Positions 6,950 to 11,384 of a DNA stretch of 11,384 bases are shown piece after piece; position 1 is the first letter of the stretch, and each line of letters starts with the position of its first letter. Origin of the DNA: Fidelibacterota bacterium (GTDB taxonomy: Bacteria; Fidelibacterota; Marinisomatia; Marinisomatales; TCS55); NCBI GenBank assembly GCA_002701875.1, contig NZWI01000055.1, positions 16,400 to 27,783 of the forward strand, in the 5' to 3' direction. The notes beneath the pieces are model-generated. The model was not told where the DNA came from. It searched no databases and was given only the letters and a program-made list of their open reading frames with translations. The position numbers were made by a program, and so were the translations under genes.

Positions 6950-8752
6950 TTATTCCGAATCAAGTTGGAGTACAGCTAAAAGAGCCTCTTGAGGAATCTC
7001 AACCTTACCAATTGATTTCATCCTCTTTTTACCTTCTTTTTGTTTTTCCCATAATTTGCGCTTACGCGTAATATCCCCACCATAACATTTTGCAGTCACA
7101 TTCTTTTTAAGTGCTTTAACCGTAGATCGAGAAATAACCTTGGTCCCTAAAGAAGCTTGAATAGGAACGTCAAACATTTGCCTAGGAATCAATTCTTTTA
7201 ACTTAGAACACAAAGCTACTCCACGAGTGTAGGCATCTTCGGAATGTGTGATAATTGATAAAGCATCTACTGGCTCATTGTTGATCAAAATATCGAGCTT
7301 TTTCAAATCGCCAAGAACAAAATCTTTCAAATGATAATCAAGAGACGCATACCCTTTAGTAGTAGATTTTAATTTATCATAAAAATCAAAGATGATTTCT
7401 CCAAGAGGTAAGTCATAATGCAGCTGGGCTTTATCAGCCGTTAGATAATTTGTATTAATGTAAGATCCTCTTTTTTTCTGACACAAAGTCATAATACCCC
7501 CAATAAATTCTTTAGGAGTAATGATTTCTGCTGATACATGAGGCTCCAAAATAGATTGAATTTCACCAGTGCGAGGCATTTTTGCAGGTGTATCTACATC
7601 AATAATTTCACCATTTTTTAATTCGACTTTATATCTGACATTCGGAGTTGTTGTAACCAATGATAAGTCAAATTCTCTTTCTAGCCTTTCCTGAATAATC
7701 TCCATATGGAGAAGGCCTAGAAAACCACATCTGAAGCCGAAACCCAATGCTTCACTGGTTTCAGGCTCAAATAATAAAGAAGCATCATTTAATTTTAATT
7801 TTTCTAAAGCCAGCCTTAATTGATCATAATCATCAGAATCTGAAGGATATAATCCAGCGAAAACCATGGGTTTAATCTCTTTAAATCCAGGAAGTGGCTC
7901 CGATGCAGTATCCTCTTTAGTAGTTATTGTATCGCCAGGAAGGATATGAGACACATCTCGAATACTTGCCAATAGATAGCCAACATCTCCAGACCTAAGT
8001 TCATTAGCTTGGACTTGTTTTAGGATAAAATGACCAACTTCTGATATATCATATTTAGTATTATGAGCAAAGAATTGTATGGTATCGCTAGGTTTTATAA
8101 CTCCATCAAATACTCTAACGTATGGAATGGCTCCCTTATAATTATCATGGAGGGAATCAAATATCATTGCTCGAACAGGTTTATCTGAATTATCCTTTGG
8201 ATGCGGAATTTTATTTATAATTGCATCAAATATTTCTTTTATACCTACGCCATTTTTAGCGCTTGCACAAATTATTTCATCTTCATCGCATCCTATTAAT
8301 TCAATCAACTGACCTTTTACTTCATCAATTCTTGCGCTATTAAGATCTACCTTATTGATTACAGGAATAATAGTAAGTTCATTTTCAACTGCTAAATAAG
8401 TATTACTTACTGTTTGAGCTTCCACACCTTGCGCAGCATCGACTAATAATAGTGCACCTTCACAAGCTGCAAGTGAACGTGACACTTCATAAGCAAAATC
8501 CACATGCCCAGGAGTATCAATCAAATTAAAAATGTATTTTTCTTTATCCGTGTGTGTGTACTTCATCTGTATTGGATGACTTTTGATTGTAATTCCTCTT
8601 TCTCTTTCAAGATCCATACTATCCAATACTTGCGCTTTCATATCTTTCTTAGCTAGCGTTTTCGTTTCTTCAAGCAATCTATCGGCTAAGGTAGATTTCC
8701 CATGATCAATATGAGCAATAATACAAAAATTACGTATTTGTGATGTAGTCAT
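6950..8752 (-). CDS. lepA: Elongation factor 4 (LepA), ribosome-associated GTPase
   Basis: LepA/EF4 is a cytosolic translational GTPase that acts on ribosomes, reported in back-translocation and in 30S assembly or initiation. The length of 600 residues equals the usual family length. GTPase motifs are complete: G1 AHIDHGKST (13-21), the RGITI switch (52-56), G3 DTPGH (79-83), G4 NKVD (133-136) and G5 SAK (164-166). The middle holds the EF-G-like domain with LGFGFRCGFLGLLHMEI. The end carries the LepA-specific C-terminal domain, recognisable by YGGDITRKRKLWEKQKEGKKR and IPQEALLAVL. The ATG at 8752 begins directly before the G1 domain, as in other LepA proteins. Only a weak AGGA about 15 nt upstream is seen. 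It is the first gene of the string and diverges from the lipoprotein pair across a 106-nt gap. No odd residues were noticed. Confidence 0.98.
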   Translation of the reverse strand: MTTSQIRNFCIIAHIDHGKSTLADRLLEETKTLAKKDMKAQVLDSMDLERERGITIKSHPIQMKYTHTDKEKYIFNLIDTPGHVDFAYEVSRSLAACEGALLLVDAAQGVEAQTVSNTYLAVENELTIIPVINKVDLNSARIDEVKGQLIELIGCDEDEIICASAKNGVGIKEIFDAIINKIPHPKDNSDKPVRAMIFDSLHDNYKGAIPYVRVFDGVIKPSDTIQFFAHNTKYDISEVGHFILKQVQANELRSGDVGYLLASIRDVSHILPGDTITTKEDTASEPLPGFKEIKPMVFAGLYPSDSDDYDQLRLALEKLKLNDASLLFEPETSEALGFGFRCGFLGLLHMEIIQERLEREFDLSLVTTTPNVRYKVELKNGEIIDVDTPAKMPRTGEIQSILEPHVSAEIITPKEFIGGIMTLCQKKRGSYINTNYLTADKAQLHYDLPLGEIIFDFYDKLKSTTKGYASLDYHLKDFVLGDLKKLDILINNEPVDALSIITHSEDAYTRGVALCSKLKELIPRQMFDVPIQASLGTKVISRSTVKALKKNVTAKCYGGDITRKRKLWEKQKEGKKRMKSIGKVEIPQEALLAVLQLDSE

Positions 8753-8858
8753 ATCTTAAAATTACTTCGTCCTGTCACCAAAGAACGATTCAAAAATTGA
8801 GTATTTTCCGAACATTCTTTGTAACTTTATCTTAAATGGACATCACATAGAAGGAATA
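8753..8858. promoter_or_regulatory. Divergent intergenic region, probable promoters for lepA operon and lipoprotein pair
   Basis: These 106 nt separate the lepA start (minus) from the lipoprotein start (plus), so both transcripts most likely begin here. For the plus direction, TTG at 8797 followed by TAACTTTA at 8822-8829 resembles the Bacteroidetes-type -33/-7 pattern (TTTG, TAnnTTTG) with one mismatch in each element. A sigma70-type alternative is TTGAGT with a poor -10. No convincing minus-strand promoter was picked out. The plus-strand Shine-Dalgarno AAGGA at 8851-8855 is 3 nt from the ATG. Confidence 0.3.
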
Positions 8859-9347
8859 ATGAAAAAGATTATATTATTATTGAGCATGATACTATTTGCA
8901 TGCCAAGAAAAAAAAGATGAAAATAATAGCATTTTTATTGGTACTTGGAAAGTAGTAGAAATGGGAAAATATCAAATATCTACTTGCACTGGGACTATTG
9001 ACGATGATGAGTTCCGAGGATTTAAAGGCAAAGGGGGCACTATTTCGTTAGAAATTAGAGATGATGGTACAGGCAGTGAGATAATAACTGGTCCAGATGC
9101 AAGCAAAACGGATTTTATATGGGAAGAGGTTGGAGAACTTTTTTGTTTTAAAGAATATTGTTTAAAATATGAAATGGCTCCCAATAATAGATCTTTCAAA
9201 ATCAATATGATTACTGAGCCATACTGTTTAGATGAAGACAATGAGGTAACTGAACACACCGCAAGAAGGGCGTGTGAAGATGCCAGCACTAGTAACCAAT
9301 GGGTTCCTAAATTATGCAATATGGTAAGGTATAAAAAGGAAATATGA
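8859..9347 (+). CDS. Cys-rich lipoprotein, first of two tandem paralogues
   Basis: The 162-residue product starts with a lipoprotein signal peptide (MKKIILLLSMILFACQEKKD); the lipobox LFAC places the lipidated cysteine at residue 15. Mature residues begin QEKKDENN, a flexible acidic tether. A GTWKVVEMGKY segment at 28-38 resembles the opening strand of lipocalin-like lipoproteins (the 'GTW' motif). Six further cysteines at 43, 96, 101, 123, 139 and 153 suggest three disulfides in the periplasm or at the surface. The last third has the pattern C-x15-C-x13-C with NQWVPKLC. No specific function is known to me. The start has AAGGA 3 nt upstream. The gene overlaps the following paralogue by ATGA, so the pair is co-translated. 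Lgt, encoded about 3.5 kb away on the other strand, would lipidate it. Confidence 0.85.
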   Translation: MKKIILLLSMILFACQEKKDENNSIFIGTWKVVEMGKYQISTCTGTIDDDEFRGFKGKGGTISLEIRDDGTGSEIITGPDASKTDFIWEEVGELFCFKEYCLKYEMAPNNRSFKINMITEPYCLDEDNEVTEHTARRACEDASTSNQWVPKLCNMVRYKKEI

Positions 9348-9844
9348 TTTTGTTGAAAAAAAAAATATTCATAATAAGTCTGATAGCACTTATGAGTTGT
9401 GAAGACGAAAAAGATGATGGTGAAGATGGTGGCTCTCTAGTTGGGACATGGGAGCTGTCTAATATGGGTGACTATGCCAATGCTGATTGCTCTGGCGATA
9501 TTGATGATACTGGCTGGGCTTTAGCTAGTGCATTTGGACTAAAAGCAACAATGGAATTTGCTTCAAATGGCAAAGGTATATATACATTGAGTTTTATGGG
9601 TGAGAGTCAAGAGGTTGCCATGACTTGGAATTCAAACAGTTCACAGATCTGTATGTATGGAACACAATGCTTCAACTATAAAATTAATGATTCAAATAAG
9701 TTTATTTTAGATACTTTAAGCGACGCTAACTGTGAAGATGATAATGGCAATGAAACCAACTATAATGATCAATCTTCATGTGAATCAGCAGGAAATATGT
9801 GGAATCCACCCAGTTGCCAAATGCAGGAATACACAAAGAAATAG
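9344..9844 (+). CDS. Cys-rich lipoprotein, second of two tandem paralogues
   Basis: The 166-residue product has signal peptide MILLKKKIFIISLIALMSC, whose lipobox puts the lipidated cysteine at residue 19. A strongly acidic linker (EDEKDDGEDGG) precedes GTWELSNMGDY, the counterpart of the GTW strand in the neighbouring gene. Cysteines at 49, 103, 109, 130, 146 and 158 match those of the first gene one for one: spacings are 54, 6, 21, 16 and 12 here against 53, 5, 22, 16 and 14 there. The end reads CESAGNMWNPPSC, a small Cys-x-x-Ala/Gly...Trp...Cys element. Sequence identity outside these anchors is low, so the duplication is old. AAGGA sits 3 nt before the ATG, the same spacing as in its neighbour. 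The gene ends 25 nt before a strong hairpin terminator. Function unknown. Confidence 0.85.
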   Translation: MILLKKKIFIISLIALMSCEDEKDDGEDGGSLVGTWELSNMGDYANADCSGDIDDTGWALASAFGLKATMEFASNGKGIYTLSFMGESQEVAMTWNSNSSQICMYGTQCFNYKINDSNKFILDTLSDANCEDDNGNETNYNDQSSCESAGNMWNPPSCQMQEYTKK

Positions 9845-9868
9845 TTTTCTATACTGCTATGATTTAAT

Positions 9869-9899
9869 AAAAAAAGTCCCGGATTTCGGGGCTTTTTTT
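9869..9899. terminator. Bidirectional rho-independent terminator between converging genes
   Basis: Seven A, then GTCCCG, a 5-nt GATTT loop, CGGGGC and seven T form a 13-bp hairpin with one T-G wobble. Because the A tract mirrors the T tract, each strand shows a GC-rich stem followed by a U run. It lies 25 nt after the second lipoprotein gene and 25 nt after the smc stop on the opposite strand, so it can end both transcripts. Confidence 0.9.
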
Positions 9900-9923
9900 A
9901 TTATAATTTATTCAAATTATTAG

Positions 9924-11384
9924 TTAAGCCTCACCATCAAATTTAACTGATACTAACTTTGAAACACCTTTCTGTTCCATAGTCACTCCATATAAATAAT
10001 CGGCTATTTCCATCGTGAGTTTGTTATGAGTTACAACAATAAACTGCGTATCATCAGCAAATTTATTTAAAACACGTTTAAACTTTTGAATATTTACATC
10101 ATCTAAAGGTGCGTCAACTTCATCTAGAATACAATACGGGCTTGGTTTATATTGATAAATTGCAAATAACAATGCTATTGCTGTTAAAGACTTCTCTCCA
10201 GCTGACAACATCCTTAACCCTTGATTTTTCTTTCCAGGTGGCCGTGCCATAATAGAAATATCTGATTCGAGGGGATCTGGATCCCCAATGAGTTCCAAAG
10301 AAGCTGTGCCACCTTCAAAAAATAATCCAAATAATTTTCCAAAATTCAATTTAATCTGATCAAATGTTTCTTGAAACTTCTTTCGAGCTACCTTATCTAT
10401 CTTTTGAATCGTTTCCCTTAAATTGTCTTCCGAAGAGACAAGATCTGCACGTTGTTCAATAAGTGTATCAAGACGTGATTGTTCGTCCTCAATCTCATCT
10501 TGTACTGCCATATTAATTGGGCCAATACTTTCAACACTTCTCTGGATTTTTTCTATTCTTAATTCCAGATCATCAACATCTTCATCAACGATAAGTTTTT
10601 GAGGTATTTCTAAGTCATATCGATCTCGAATTCGCTCAACTATAATATTTATCTTCTGCTCTAATTCAATAATCTTCAATTCATTTACCTTCATTTCTTC
10701 AATTAATGATTCTCGAGTTTGTTGTTCAGATCGAATCTTAGATTGAATATCCTCCATAGATTGGTATGTTCCGTTGACTATCTCTTTCTTTAACTCCATT
10801 ACAGATCGATCTTTCACTATTTGAGATGAAATTTTATTTAAATCCTTTTCCCCTCTTTTAATATTAGTTTTCAAAGATACTTTTTCCTCATTAAGAGTAG
10901 AAATTTCTTCAGCAATAGCATTGTCTCGTTTTTGAAATTCTTGAATAGTATCTCTTGCAACACGTCTTTTTAGCTTTAGAGTGTCACGCTCATTATCTAA
11001 GCTCAACAGATCTATACGTAATTTCTGAATATTATGTTGAAAATTATCTCTTTCAGTTTGAACAGTAATTAGTGATTTAGAAGCTGCAGTTATTTTATTT
11101 TTTAATTCTGATATTAGCTTTTCGGCTTTATTTAAACTTGGCTCTAACTCTTTAGTTGATTTTTCAAGATTATCTAACTCTTTCTCAATATCCTTAATCT
11201 CTTGACATAAATTTCCAAGACTGTCAATGGATTGTGATTGCATAGAATGGACTTGAATAAGTTCTGAATCAACAAGATGCAGGTCTTCTCTTGCTGTATC
11301 TAAAGCTTTTGTATATTTTTCTACTTCTAACGATTTATCTCCAACAATCTTTTTTTTGGAATCAAGTTTTTCATTTGAAAGCTC
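9924..11384 (-). CDS. smc: Chromosome partition protein SMC, C-terminal part (5' end outside window)
   Basis: An open frame reaches the window edge on the minus strand and encodes the last 486 residues, including 47 codons upstream of the first internal ATG at 11243. SMC is the cytosolic ATPase that, with ScpA/ScpB, compacts and separates chromosomes. Most of the visible part (about residues 1-290) is the returning coiled coil, rich in Lys/Glu/Leu heptads. Then come SIGPINMAVQDE (about 286-297), typical of the coil-head junction, and the C-terminal ATPase head: signature LSAGEKSLTAIALLFA (393-408), Walker B YCILDEVDAPLDD (417-429) and switch histidine VVTH (450-453). The signature has Ala in place of the second Gly of LSGGE, a variant I believe occurs in related phyla. 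The length fits a fragment starting just after the hinge of a protein of about 1200 residues. Transcription ends at the shared hairpin. Confidence 0.96.
   Translation of the reverse strand, partial: ELSNEKLDSKKKIVGDKSLEVEKYTKALDTAREDLHLVDSELIQVHSMQSQSIDSLGNLCQEIKDIEKELDNLEKSTKELEPSLNKAEKLISELKNKITAASKSLITVQTERDNFQHNIQKLRIDLLSLDNERDTLKLKRRVARDTIQEFQKRDNAIAEEISTLNEEKVSLKTNIKRGEKDLNKISSQIVKDRSVMELKKEIVNGTYQSMEDIQSKIRSEQQTRESLIEEMKVNELKIIELEQKINIIVERIRDRYDLEIPQKLIVDEDVDDLELRIEKIQRSVESIGPINMAVQDEIEDEQSRLDTLIEQRADLVSSEDNLRETIQKIDKVARKKFQETFDQIKLNFGKLFGLFFEGGTASLELIGDPDPLESDISIMARPPGKKNQGLRMLSAGEKSLTAIALLFAIYQYKPSPYCILDEVDAPLDDVNIQKFKRVLNKFADDTQFIVVTHNKLTMEIADYLYGVTMEQKGVSKLVSVKFDGEA

Noticed and set aside
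8972-9319. Minus-strand 115-residue frame
   Set aside because: Antisense to the first lipoprotein gene, whose lipobox, cysteine pattern and paralogue make the plus strand the coding one.
9732-9923. Plus-strand 63-residue frame running through the terminator
   Set aside because: It overlaps the end of the second lipoprotein in another frame and reads across the hairpin, so it is not a likely gene.

Overview
The window looks like AT-rich chromosomal DNA (roughly one third G+C by eye) from a two-membrane bacterium. It encodes outer-membrane beta-barrel proteins, two Sec-exported lipoproteins and the lipoprotein-modifying enzyme Lgt. The style of the large outer-membrane protein and of the Cys-rich lipoproteins suggests the Fibrobacteres-Chlorobi-Bacteroidetes side of the tree, perhaps a marine Neomarinimicrobiota (SAR406)-like lineage. 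That placement rests on protein style and is not demonstrated. I see no tRNA, rRNA, CRISPR array, insertion sequence or phage gene.

Layout. From 8752 leftwards to the window edge runs a tight minus-strand gene string. In transcription order it is lepA (translation GTPase EF4), a CPBP-type intramembrane protease, an exported single-pass protein with a C-terminal cytosolic zinc ribbon, lgt, a secreted beta-propeller-like protein, a 1021-residue outer-membrane barrel protein, and the start of an Omp85/BamA-like barrel protein that continues beyond base 1. Gaps are 3 and 49 nt, then direct abutment, then overlaps of 68 (or about 11), 23 and 14 nt, so the string is probably one operon with translational coupling. 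The last two genes use TTG and GTG starts.

On the plus strand, divergent from lepA, lie two small tandem lipoprotein genes (8859-9844) that overlap by ATGA. They are paralogues with the same pattern of six non-lipobox cysteines. They end at a strong, nearly symmetric hairpin (9869-9899) that probably terminates transcription from both sides. Converging on it from the right is the 3' portion of smc (9924-11384, minus strand), whose 5' part lies outside the window.

How the genes fit together. Apart from lepA and smc, nearly everything concerns the cell envelope. Lgt would lipidate lipoproteins such as the two small ones here. The propeller protein, the large barrel and the Omp85-like protein form a coupled trio that may work together in outer-membrane assembly or transport. 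That last point is inference from gene order.
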